DNA from: Chloromonas sp. AAM2
Taxonomy: Eukaryota; Chlorophyta; Chlorophyceae; Chlamydomonadales; Chlamydomonadaceae
NCBI GenBank assembly: GCA_004335635.1
Contig: QAXH01003514.1
Span: 1-33,121, forward strand
Reading direction: 5' to 3'
DNA length: 33,121 nucleotides
This document shows, piece after piece, positions 19,301 through 29,334 of the stretch. The translations under genes were made by a program, and so were the position numbers. Every line of letters begins with the position of its first letter. Position 1 is the stretch's first letter. Under the pieces are notes generated by a model. It had not been told where the DNA came from and did not search any database. It was given only the letters and a program-made list of their open reading frames with translations.

Positions 19301-22300
19301 GCTGGCAATACGTTGTCAGCAGCAAACTTCCACACTTGTACATTCGCAGCAAGAACACACGCATACCGCCCTTCTCTTCTCCAAAGCACAAGCTGACAAT
19401 CGAGGTGGAATGCCGAGACGTTTCACCCAGCCCAGAATCACGTGGCAGGTCACGTGGACAACTGCCAACCATAAACCGACCGTGAGTGGACTCAAACTGA
19501 GGATTTAATGCTGTTCTAAGGATTGAAACAACATCATGTTGGTGCCATTGGCCACATACTGACACAGCAGCAGAAAAGCTGTAGGAATTGGGCATTAAAG
19601 GTCTACAACTCAGTTGTTTGTAGCCTGCCAGCTGTACAACCAAGTGAATGAGCCTGTTGTGTTTGCTGCATCTCACAGGCATTCTGAACTGAGCCCCCTC
19701 ACTTCACCCCACAGTACCACTGGTTTGGACAGCCCCCCGGAGAAGCGCAGCTGGTCGCCTGTCAAGCGTGTGCTCATGCCTGCCGCCCTGTCCTTTGACA
19801 GCTGGTGGATGGAGAAGGGAGAGCGTGTAAGCGTGGGAGTGGTCTACGACACAAGGACACAAGTGTGCACGGCAAGGTGTGGCTGACAGGGGCAGGGCAA
19901 GACTGGCAGCAGGTGTTCAGTAAACCTTGGATAGGGTCGGGTAGGATAAGGCGCTAGGCACCCGATTTCCCCTCTGAATCCAAATGTGAGAATAATCCCT
20001 TTGCAGATGATATTGGGCTACTTTGTGTTGGTTTGCTGCCCGTATGTTGCATTTCTCATCAGGGCTCTCTCTCCTGAGGCTGGCTGGTAATCTTTGTGCG
20101 GTTACACAGCTTATGATACAAGCACCTCCGCGATTCTTACGTTTCACAATTGTGTACATAACTGATGAGGCCAAGTGGCGACACCTACTACTGGTTTGTG
20201 TGTTCATCTTAAACGGTGGTTGCCTGCACTGCTTGGAATCCACATGTGAATGAGGGTTGCCACACACGTGTGTATAGCGATTTCTGCCTGTAGCCCTTCC
20301 TTATCAAGGCTATTTTCACCTCAGGCTGGCTAATAACCTTTTTGCGGTTGCCTGTGTCCCTTGACTGCAGCCTGTCCGTTTCAGTGGACGCGCGCGTGAC
20401 GCCCCGCTTCAGCCAGGCGCCGGTGGAGCCCTGGGACCTGCACGTGGGGGCGCAGATACGACTGCTGGGAAGGCACCTCACACTGAGAAAGGTACTGGAA
20501 GGGGTTCAAGTTCGTAAGCAGATAAACTATGGTCCCCGAAAGATGGAGATGGCAGTGTGTTGTTGTCGTGTTTCTGGTGTTGGACTTTGGATCAGATAGG
20601 CATGATCACTTCAATCCACTGTGTGTGTTGAATAGTGCAATGCTGCACAAGCAAAAGTAACAGTTGTGTGCTGTTGCACTGCCTCATCAACGTTTCTCTT
20701 GCCTGGCATGATTGCCTTCAGGCGCGTGACACTGCGACCGTTGACTGGCTGGACCAGCAGGCCATGCAGCTCAGGCGGCAGGTCACTCAACTGGAACAAG
20801 CTCTGGCAAAGTACAGGCTGGTGAGTTACAGCACGCAAGCCTGAAGAATCTCTTAGTTGGTTTCAGAGTGGCAGTGCGCAAGCGCAACCTGAGACATATC
20901 GTGATGAGTTCATAGTGATAGTGATCTTTCTTGGCAGTACGTAAGCCCCGCCTGAGGAATGTATGATTGGGTTCTGCAACAACGCTCATGCTATGTGGCA
21001 GCAAGTGGCAGTACGCAAGCGCGTACGGTGTTGAAGTTGATCAGGCCAGACACAATAACTTGGTCTTTGGAAGCAGCAGTATCATACGGCTTAGGCTGAT
21101 GCTTGCGGCTGTATTGCCTTGCCGTGCGATATGTTGTGTTGGAAAGGTGTTGATACACAAGCATGGTCCAAAAGAACATGACCGAACTACATTGAATGTG
21201 ATGTCGTTTGACGAGCATTATTGCTCGGAAGCAACAGGTTCGATTCAGGTGTCTACGGTTTGTCTGGCTGCAGGTGTCTCGGGCTGTCAACCCGCGCGGT
21301 CCCCGCAATCAGCACGTGGACGGCCGGTCCCACACACCAGTGCCCTCAGGCGGGCATACAAACCTCAGAGCACTGGTAAGGGATGAAAGTTCTTAGCCTA
21401 GCTTGCAGCTTCAGTGCGCAACACGCGCAACGTGCATGTTTTGGCATAGGAAGGCCCGTCAGTGGCATGACTTTGCTGTACGGAACACGAGCCCTTTCCG
21501 ATGCTTGTTTTCAAACGTTGGCCACGACAGATTCCGCCTGTTGGCCACGTCCGCTTCTATGTGCACTTGACACTTGCTTCACCACTGATCAGGGTTTACA
21601 TGCGATTAACACGCCACCCTGTTGCATACAAGGTGATGAAGGAGCGTTGCTTTGTGCATGCCACCTTGACACGTCCTCGGCTTGTTAATGCAGGGGGGTG
21701 GGGGTGTTTTGTGACGGTTCAGTTGGTGTGTTGCTTGGTCGCAGCGCTCGGAGGTGTTGATTCTCTCCCAGGCACTGCGCCAGCACCAGCTGACCCTGCC
21801 CCCCCTGAGTCCCGGAGGCGGGGTGGCAGGGCCGATGGCGCAGGCAGAGGTGACGGGGTCCGCGGACTGGGCGCCGGAGAGCCGACAGGCGGCGGCAGAG
21901 GCGGAGCGGGAGGAGCGGGAAGCACAGGTGTGTTGGAAAGCGTTTCAGAACGTTAATGGGAAAGCGTTTCAGAACGTTAATGGGATGACTTTAGATGGTT
22001 GGGTGTCAAACCGGTGTGTAAGGTGTTCTCTTCACTGCCTGTTGCATATGACACCGGCAAGCAGCGTAGTTTGTCATTGAGTGGCCGAAAAGTGTGTGAG
22101 AGAGGGAGTTTGGTGACTGATGGTGTGCTTATGCGTGCACAGGCCAGGAGAGAAGCTGAGCTGGCTGCTGCTGAAGCCGATAAGGATGCCCGCCGAGACT
22201 TCTTTGATTTCTTGGTAAGAGTTGATGGTGTAAGCAGGGAACTGGCTGGGGCTAAGTGAACAGCAAGTGTGAATGATAGATAACCCATGGACGAACCCAG

Positions 22301-24649
22301 GCCGTGGGGGATGACCCATAGGTAACCCATGAACGACACACATTGCATAAGGAAAGGCAGATCTTCTGTTCACGAGTTCAGTGTGCAGTACGCCATGCAG
22401 GTCGGTGAGAAGTGTCACACTTGATGCAGCATTGGCTGACTGTGTCACTGCCAGGCCATGCACCCGTATGCCTACTGGGGGCAGGAAGGCTGTCAGGTCA
22501 ACAAGTACCACCAGCTGTTCAGATTTGATGCCCGTCCATGCAGGCAAACATTCCGCTAGCAGCCAGTGCGGCCAACCTGGAACGACGGGGCAACAAATTC
22601 GTCGGTAAGCGAAGGCGCTGAATGGATTTCACGACAAGTCGCTGCATGGTTTTCAATTGGGCAGAAGATCGGTTAGTCGGCAGGGGCATCGTGGTCTCTG
22701 GCTCGCAAACGTTGCATGGTGGGTGTGCCACTAAGCAATCTTAGCTGCCCACGTAGCTGTGGCTGTCAGGCGTTGCATCACTCACCAAACTCCTCAGCGA
22801 ATGCGTTGCATTCAGATCCGACCAAGTCTGCGGAGGTCTCTGCGGCAGTCGAGGCGCAAGACCACACGCTCCGATCCACAACGACCAACCGTCGGGGATC
22901 CACGCTGGCGCTTGACCTGGATCTGTGGACCAAAATGCACGACAAGGGTGAGTGAGGATAGTACTGCGCGCAAACTGCAGTCCGCTGCCTGCAGTCCATT
23001 GCCTGTCCAAATTGCAACACCGACATTTGTATATCGTTTGCACAGCACACGCTTGGCAATGCACGCACTGTGACCTGCCAAGTTGAACCTGCCGTGGCAT
23101 CACCTTGTGGACAGGCACTGTGAGTTACACTGCCGAGACAGCTGGTGGGTGGCTTCTTGCAGAGTGCGAGCTTGTTTGCTGTGCCTTCCGTGCCACAGGC
23201 GAATCAGGCGCACTTGCAAAGGCGAACGGCGAACCAACCCTCGCCCCACTGCCGCCCCTTCCGATCGCACCCCGAGCACCACGTGTCAAACGTAACGAAG
23301 ATGACAACGACAATTCTGCTGGCGCGATCTCGGGTAGGCCCTCGACTTCACGCGAAGACGCAGTCGACAGCGCGCGCTCATCACGTTCGGCCCAGGCGCC
23401 GGCAGTGCCGGCACATGGTGGTGGCGCGGAGGCGGATGAAGGCACAAGCCGTGACGCAGATAAGGTGGTCGTTATGCCGGTGCAGCAGCTCTTGCTCGGC
23501 AGCAGCATGCTGAGGCGGACGACCCAGCCGCATGGCGCGCCTGATTGCCATAACGAGCCCGCTGCTCACACAGCAAATGTATCGGCCACTGAAGTCCAAT
23601 GTTCCAATGAGGTTTTGGAGCACGAGGAAGATGTTTTCAATTCTGCGAACGGGCATGAAGAGCATGGAGAGCGGCACGAAGAGGCGGAGGAAGAGGCGGC
23701 GACCGGGAAGCAAGCAGATGACTCATCTCAAGCCAAGGAAGGCGAAGATTGGCCTGAGGCCAAAGCTGACGGTGGTGAAGACGCAGAAAACAAAGCAAGT
23801 GCTCGTGAACCTGATAGCACGAATGCAGAGCCCACCACTCCTAGGCTGAGCGAGGCTGTGCCTACTGACGGACGTGCAGCAGAGGAGTTTGCGGGCAGTG
23901 CTCAGCATGGCAACCCTGATGGTATGGCGGATGGAGACACAGGTGGTGAATTGACGGCGACGTCCAAGAGTCCGCAGCATGATGCGACCGACGCGGAGGT
24001 TTACAGCGATGCGTTTGATGACTTTTTGACCAAGTCGGGATCAACGGCGCAGCCACTTCATGACGGTGGTGGGGCTGCATTCGTTAATTGCAAAGCAGTC
24101 AATTCTGTCTTGGAGGAGCAGGATGAGGGTGTTCCAGCGGTGCAAGAGTTGCAGCAGGACGATGGGCTCGACAACAACCAGCAAGAGCAACACCAGGAGC
24201 AGGAGGATAATCGGCCCGTCGAAGGAGAGACAGAGGGTAACGATGACGACGCGCACAGCATGCAGCGAGAGGTAGAACAGCAGCAAGGGCAAGAGCAGGA
24301 CCGCAAGCAAGAGCAGGTTCAACAGTCTGGGGACGAGGAGACGCACGGGCAGCACGAGGATATACAGGAGGGTGCCAGCAAGGAGTTTAGAGAAAGATAT
24401 TCTGAGGATATTGGGCAACAACTGGACCAGGAAACGCTGGGGTCAGGTCGGGCGCATGCTGATGAGCACAGTGAACAAGTGCCTGTCGAAGAACGTGGCG
24501 AGCAGGTGCAAGATGAAGGGGAGGGGGAGGAGGGCCAGGAGGGCCAGGATGAGAAGAAGGAGCACGACATAGAGTTGTGTGATCAGGACATAGAGTTGTG
24601 TGATCAGCAGCAAAGGTCTGATGCACAGCACCTTGTTGAGCAGATGTGA
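19301..24649 (+). CDS. DM10-domain protein with coiled coils and acidic Glu/Gln-rich tail (5' end unresolved)
   Basis: Exons proposed: about 19301-19481, 19679-19876, 20371-20491, 20722-20820, 21274-21375, 21745-21927, 22143-22214, 22544-22604, 22798-22947 and 23199-24649; every junction agrees in phase, giving about 870 residues. After an SP-rich stretch (SPLTSPHSTTGLDSPPEKR), LSFDSWWMEKGE to PWDLHVGAQIRLLGRHLTLR, then TATVDWL, matches the pattern of a DM10 (DUF1126) domain, found in the ciliary proteins EFHC1/RIB72 and NME7. WLDQQAMQLRRQVTQLEQAL and a later EAEREEREAQARREAEL segment are likely coiled coils. The last 480 residues are acidic, Glu/Gln/Asp-rich and low in complexity. A microtubule or axonemal role is inferred from DM10 only. 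The first exon is the least certain, and its start codon was not found. TGTAA is 114 nt after the stop. Confidence 0.65.
19977..20350 (+). repeat. Diverged tandem duplication in a DM10-gene intron
   Basis: GAATCCAAATGTGA near 19977 is matched by GAATCCACATGTGA near 20236, and GAGGCTGGCTGGTAATCTTT near 20076 by CAGGCTGGCTAATAACCTTT near 20322. Both pairs are offset by about 245-260 nt in the same order, which indicates an old tandem duplication of a roughly 250-bp unit whose second copy ends just before the 20371 exon. Confidence 0.6.
21936..21983 (+). repeat. 24-bp perfect tandem duplication in an intron
   Basis: A 24-bp unit beginning GAAAGCGTTTCAGAACGTTA is present twice without mismatch, starting eight bases inside the intron that follows the exon ending at 21927. 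The lack of divergence suggests a recent duplication. Confidence 0.9.
24566..24607 (+). repeat. 21-bp in-frame tandem duplication in the acidic tail
   Basis: A 21-bp unit beginning GACATAGAGTTGTGTGATCA is repeated exactly, encoding the heptapeptide DIELCDQ twice near the C-terminus. It keeps the reading frame, as expected for low-complexity coding sequence growing by slippage. Confidence 0.9.
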
Positions 24650-24762
24650 AAGGCCAGTAGCAGACAGTGATGCAACCAAGCACGCTACCTGCTAGTGGCC
24701 TAACTATTGGTAGCAACAGCAGAATTGACTAAGCAACTTCAAATATACAACCGACTTTCTGT

Positions 24763-24767
24763 TGTAA
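24763..24767 (+). terminator. TGTAA polyadenylation signal of the DM10-domain gene
   Basis: TGTAA lies 114 nt after the stop codon at 24647-24649, supporting that stop as the real end of the gene rather than a further splice to the exon-like sequence near 25068. Confidence 0.55.
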
Positions 24768-24914
24768 CAAGGTGCCCTTAGCGATTGCCATGAAGTAGCA
24801 CTAGCATGAAGGTTCTGATCCTTGGCTCGCTCGGAAGCGTTGGCATTTTGAACAAAGTACAGTGACTGTCCCTATATCCGAACAAATTCCATTACGCTAT
24901 TCACACGCGGCACT

Positions 24915-24940
24915 GGATGTTTGCCAGTTCTGGGACAATT
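24915..24940 (+). repeat. Dispersed TTTGCCAG repeat, copy with extended similarity
   Basis: TGGATGTTTGCCAGTTCTGG (24915-24934) followed by GACAAT. The A-run is absent. About 60-110 nt downstream it shares sequence with the copy at 17761-17792, including GGTTCAGGCCAGAGTA. Confidence 0.7.
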
Positions 24941-25067
24941 TGCTGAAATAGCACTGAAAGCAGTGTGGCAACAGGGAAGCCCGTGACAGCAGGGTTCAGG
25001 CCAGAGTATAGGGTCCGGAGACAGGGGCTCGTGACATTTTCTTTTGGCAAACCCGATTGCCCCATGA

Positions 25068-25207
25068 TGCCTGCTGGAGTGTGAGGCGGCTGGCCAGCAA
25101 CGTCCACCAGCGCTGCGCAGACCGCTGGCACGGCGCAGGCGTGGCGCAGCTGAGGTGCTAGAGGAGCTGGAGGCCATTGCCCAGGGTGCGGCAATGGAAG
25201 CTGCAAT
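25068..25207 (+). other. Exon-like open segment, orphan
   Basis: A GC-rich stretch stays open and ends in GCAATAGAGGACAATGCTGG and then CGGTTAA, encoding GAAEVLEELEAIAQGAAMEA before the stop at 25205-25207. Amino-acid composition and GC content resemble the window's real exons. No upstream exon fits: the DM10-domain gene already has a stop and a polyadenylation signal before it. It may be a last exon of an alternative transcript or a gene remnant. Confidence 0.2.
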
Positions 25208-25820
25208 AGAGGACAATGCTGGCGGTTAAGAGAGCCGTCACGGGGTGTGAGTCCCCTTACAAACGCAACCCTGAACACTGATCGGATCTTGGGCCGATCG
25301 GGAATAGGGACTGTCAATGTATCTCTGGTAGACCTGCTTGGCATGCAGATTAGAATTTTAATGGTGCAATCCACACTGGGGCTTAGGGTGCAACTCGTTG
25401 TCAGGACGTTTCCTTTAATTGCGGTGTAGCTGAAAGGTTGATAGTTACAGACCACGTTTCGTTGCAGAATCCGTTGTGGATGGAGCACAAACGGCGTTGT
25501 TTCCTGTTTTTGCGAGTGGCCTGGTTTAATCAAGGGCATAGGGGAGAGCTTCGCTCCCGAGGAGCTTTGCTACAACACTGGATAACGTCTCTTAGCTTGA
25601 AACACTCTTACAACACAGAGTTTGCGCAACTTGACAAGTATCTCCTGAGCCAAACCCAACGCGACAGTGGCAGCTACTGCAGTAAACTGCATGGCTGCCT
25701 GTAACCTGCTTGTGATCTGCATACGAGTGCATTTGGTTGCTGCACTGGGACCTCAACACCCTGTCTCAATGGCAGGCATCGGATGGCCATTAGTCTTTCG
25801 CAGTGGTGCGCACAGAGTGG

Positions 25821-26718
25821 TCAGCAGTCACGCTTTGGAGCCTGCTTGTGGGCTGTGGCAGACTGCAGCACACACAAACACATGACAACACGAACAAGCT
25901 AAGCACCACAGTGGTCATCTGGCCAGCGCTTGGCACTCATTTCACTAATGTACCATCCGAGCACATGTAATCTGGGGAAAACTGAACTTTTTATGTCACC
26001 ATCAAAACCTTGCTCTCCGGTCACACTCTAACTATCGCTCTGACCTTAGCCCCTTGCCCAGCAACGCGCCCTGTCGCACGCCCACTAAGACGCACTGCCG
26101 TCTCACCTTGCTCTGGTCGCTTGCGGTGCGCGCAGTGCCCTCATCCTTCCTGTTGTCGGCTGTAATCGCAGTGTCGTCTTCTGCTGCCTCGTTACGAGCC
26201 GCGGCGGACTGTATCGCGCAGGCAAACCGGGCACATGGTCACAAGAATGGATTACTTGCATTACCTACGGCAACTCAAACGGGCAAGAAGGCACAGGAAG
26301 CCCAAGAGATGGCCACCGGTAACACCCTACGGCACCTGGCATTGGGTCGCGGACCAACCTGCGAACGGGCCGCAAAGCTTCCTTTCTCAACCTTTCCATC
26401 ATGCGCCTTCGCCTCAGCACTCTGAATGCGAGCCGCAGCCTCCTTATCCATAGGGGTGCCAGCACCTTGCTTGCCGCAGGGCGCGAGCACGATACGGGCC
26501 CTTATGACCTGCATCAAACGCCAGCACGGTAACACGTCATGAGCTTGCGCCTACTCATGATGCACACTTATAGTACGCTTCCGAGCCGGTATGCGCTCGG
26601 CCTTGTGCCAGTGAGCTCCTTCTCGCCTCACCCGGGAGGGATCGACACGTCCTGCCGTGGTGGCCTGCAACACCGGACGGCGCGCAGCTGGAGCGCGCAA
26701 GGCTGTGGTAAGATGCAT
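25821..26718 (-). CDS. SMP-domain (LEA-type) protein with transit-peptide-like N-terminus
   Basis: Four minus-strand exons join in phase 0: 26718-26632, 26508-26359, 26208-26107 and 25862-25821, giving 126 residues. Exon 1 starts at an ATG and reads MHLTTALRAPAARRPVLQAT, rich in Ala, Arg and Thr and free of acidic residues until near its end, like a plastid or mitochondrial transit peptide; its donor is GTGAGG. Exons 2 and 3 encode the SMP (seed maturation protein) motif: KEAAARIQSAEAKAHDGKVE, then KGSFAARSQ joined to SAAARNEAAEDD. SMP proteins are small hydrophilic LEA-type proteins linked to desiccation and stress in plants; the organelle location is inferred. Exon 4 (SATAHKQAPKRDC then stop) is less certain. 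TTACA at 25608-25612 (TGTAA on this strand) could be the polyadenylation signal. Confidence 0.65.
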
Positions 26719-27499
26719 TCTGCGTTGTGAGCGTGTGATGCGTTTGTAGTCAACCTGCCAAGTACAAATCACTGAAAAGTGGAAGGCTCGAAATAGACAA
26801 GAAGTCAGCGCAAGCACGTGTTGGGACGAGTGTGATGCACAGGTGTGCTGCACGGGTTGTGCACAACGTCCTTCCCGTTGCCCTCTGGTTTGCTGAGTTC
26901 GTAATGAATGATTCTATGATGAGAAGTGCTATGCATTTATGCTGCAAGCTGCAAGGGTATAGTCTGGTTTCAGCGCCTGGTAGAAACACACTGTCCCTAC
27001 TGAGAAGCGTGCATGCTACCCAATACTTTTGCTCGCATGACACAAGCATCTGGCGCCGACCTGCCTATCGTAACCGACTTCAGGCGTAACACTGGCGCTT
27101 GTCTTCATGCTTCGGTCTCTAGCCCTCACTCATAGCTGTGTGAGTACCACTCTTGAGCTGCAAGCTTTGACCACTGGGCTCTCGAGGGCTGGATAAAGCA
27201 TCCGCGAATGGCGTGCAACATAGCGCAACTCTTCAATACAATTGGGTGCAGGACTGTATCCAACGCAGTGTGTGTCACACACTGGCCCTCTGGCTCTTTT
27301 TCGCAGGTGCATTCGAGTGTCTAGGATTTCACGCAGTCACTCGCTGGCGCGCCCGCCAATGTATCTAACTGGCTGGAAGGTTCCTTAGACAGGCGCCAAA
27401 CTGCTGGCCAGGCCCGCAGGACAGTGTTGCGCGCGAGAGTGAACAGGAAGCACCGAGCGTCAGCTCACAACAGGCAGGACATGTCCCAGTCACCTGCGG

Positions 27500-27665
27500 G
27501 GCTTGACTGGATCTCAACGCAACGCATTCGCTCAGAATTTTCTCAGCTGTGCAATCGGCAGCAGCCAACAGCGACCGCAGCGACCACGGCAACCGCAATT
27601 GTGTTCACGATCTCCGTAGACTTGGTCGGATCTGAACGCAACGCACTCGCAGAGAAACCGGGCGG
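27500..27665 (-). repeat. Two degraded copies resembling a DM10-gene exon start
   Basis: Read on the minus strand, about 27615-27660 contains GTTCAGATCCGACCAAGTCT, close to the start of the DM10-gene exon at 22798-22947 (ATTCAGATCCGACCAAGTCT at 22809-22828). It is preceded in both places by a pyrimidine-rich tract and CGA(A/G)TGCGTTGC. A second, more diverged copy lies at about 27508-27530 on the same strand (GAGCGAATGCGTTGCGTTGA). Similarity covers only about 45 bp. Confidence 0.55.
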
Positions 27666-27871
27666 CCAACACTGTTTCTGAGATTGAAGGCCTTTGGGCA
27701 GATAAGATTCATTAGTGGCACGCCCACCATGCGTTGGCGAAATCAGAGCTGAGCGTGCGCCTTCCGACTAATCAATCCTCTGTCCTCAAACTTGTTAACT
27801 GAAGGCTGCTCGTGGTCAAGCAATTCATTGCCGCGCTTGTCTGTAGGGCGTCGGCCTAGCTGGTGGCACTT

Positions 27872-27904
27872 CATGACCTGAGATCCTCTTGATCATCAAC
27901 TGCA
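27872..27904 (+). repeat. Dispersed repeat C, copy 2
   Basis: This 33-bp segment, containing CCTGAGATCCTCTTGATCAT, matches 17585-17617 with two substitutions in the same orientation, 10.3 kb away. Confidence 0.7.
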
Positions 27905-28433
27905 GGCGTGAGATATGTGTCATGTGTCATGTGAAATGTGTGCAGCTCTTCCGACGACTGGTTTTACAGCCCAACCAGAAGCTGGTGTGTCTGTGGCAAC
28001 ATGGCAGGACAAACCCACGCAGAAACAAGTCCCTACTATCCTTGTACAGCATACCGCAGTAAAGCCACGAGCACGTCCAGCAATCACGTGACATTGAAAA
28101 CCGTTCTACTCATTCAAAGGTGTCAAACTTCCGTTTGTGAGTCCGTGCCATGGCCTACTGTACACATCAAGGCATGCCATTCGGTACATGTCATACTCCA
28201 TCTAGCCTGCGAGGTGACAGTTCTGCTCATGTCAAGCAGGCTGTAATCGCATCAATGTATCAGAAGTACCCTCAGTCCTTACTCAGACTCGGACACCGGC
28301 ACTGGTGCAAACTCAGTTATTGGCATCCTCGCACTGTATTGTAAGTCGGTGACATGCAAGCTTAACAACCACGATACGAAAACTAAATGCATGTTGACTG
28401 TAACAACACTTGTTCGCTCAACACCACCCAGAG

Positions 28434-28498
28434 TTTTGCAATTTGTGCAATCAGTTGATGTTTGCGTTGGACGTGCTTCATGGTGTGCACTCCCTCCT
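28434..28498 (-). repeat. Dispersed repeat B, inverted copy
   Basis: The reverse complement of this 65-bp segment matches 2313-2377 with a single difference. One reading frame through both copies encodes the same peptide core (QSVDVCVGRASWCALPP), but neither flank continues as a plausible exon. Confidence 0.75.
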
Positions 28499-29334
28499 CA
28501 TAAGATTTCCGCTACCAAATCTCCACAAGCAATCAAACCTCACGCTGGCCAGTGACCAGGCCAAAGTTGACCAAGACTTGTCAGTACACCTGCTGTCTCG
28601 CATAAGCTCTTCGAGCTTCGTACTCGTTGTAACACGGCCAGTGTCAGAAACTCTCAGTATGCCACAGCAGTTCAGGGTATGATCACTATCATTCGCCCTG
28701 ACCTACACCTTGAGCCCAGTCAGACTTGCAATTGTGGGCTTGCTCTACCCCTGAAGGGCCCAAGACAGACGTGTGCATGCAGCAGTTTCATGGCCACTCT
28801 GTGACCTTGGCATTACCATGCAAGCAGCAACCTCATTACGTGCACAGCTACCATGTGCCAGGTGCCCTGGCTAGCAATTCGTGTCCTATCCAGTCATGCC
28901 AGTTGCTGGTCAGACAGCTTTGAACAACCACCAATCGCTTGTGATCAATCTGAGCTCCATCACAACTTGTGCGTCTGTCAGGCAGGCAACTCCGGAATCC
29001 AAACTGTGCCACCCAAGCGTACAGCCTCGTGCGGATATATGTGAAAACTGAAGCAGCGCCTTGGCTCATCATGCGTCTGCCACGCTCAAGACAAATCTGC
29101 CTCATGCAGTGCTCGTTTTCAGGATAATGTCACGTGATCAGGAAAACATGTGCTTGTCAATCACTGCATTCTCGTTGATGTTCTGCTGACCTTGTACAGC
29201 TGGCCTAGCTGTGCTCGGATGGCAGGTCTGCAAATGACAGCCTGCCTTCGGGACACAACAACCAGTGACAGGCATTGCACAGGTCACTTAGCCACGCCAC
29301 ATGCCTTGGTTTTCCACACCTTCAGCTGCCCCTT

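Larger units (their letters stand above)
26719..29334. other. Gene-poor interval with repeats
   Basis: No exon chain could be supported over 2.6 kb. The interval contains two degraded copies of a DM10-gene exon sequence on the minus strand (about 27500-27665), copy 2 of repeat C (27872-27904) and an inverted copy of repeat B (28434-28498). A short open frame from an ATG at 27936 (about 51 codons) looks moderately protein-like but has no splice or motif support. Confidence 0.45.

Noticed and set aside
19410..19481. MPRRFTQPRITWQ... as the first exon of the DM10-domain gene
   Set aside because: This frame ends in phase 0 at the GTGAGT donor, whereas the next exon needs phase 2; another frame through the same sequence fits and continues the Ser/Pro-rich style.
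20371..20491. Donor at 19826 (CGT|GTAAGC) joined to this exon
   Set aside because: It gives the wrong phase. The donor at 19876 (AAG|GTGTGG) restores the frame and completes the DM10 pattern, although its consensus is weaker.
24041..24421. A strongly hydrophobic, Leu-rich minus-strand frame that looks like a membrane protein
   Set aside because: It is the antisense of Glu/Gln-rich codons (GAG/CAG read backwards give CTC/CTG Leu) in the acidic tail of the DM10-domain gene.
24872..25216. A Ser/Ala-rich minus-strand frame of about 115 codons
   Set aside because: It has no motif or splice support, overlaps a dispersed repeat copy and reads through the GC-rich plus-strand segment at 25068-25207 as low-complexity Ser/Ala.
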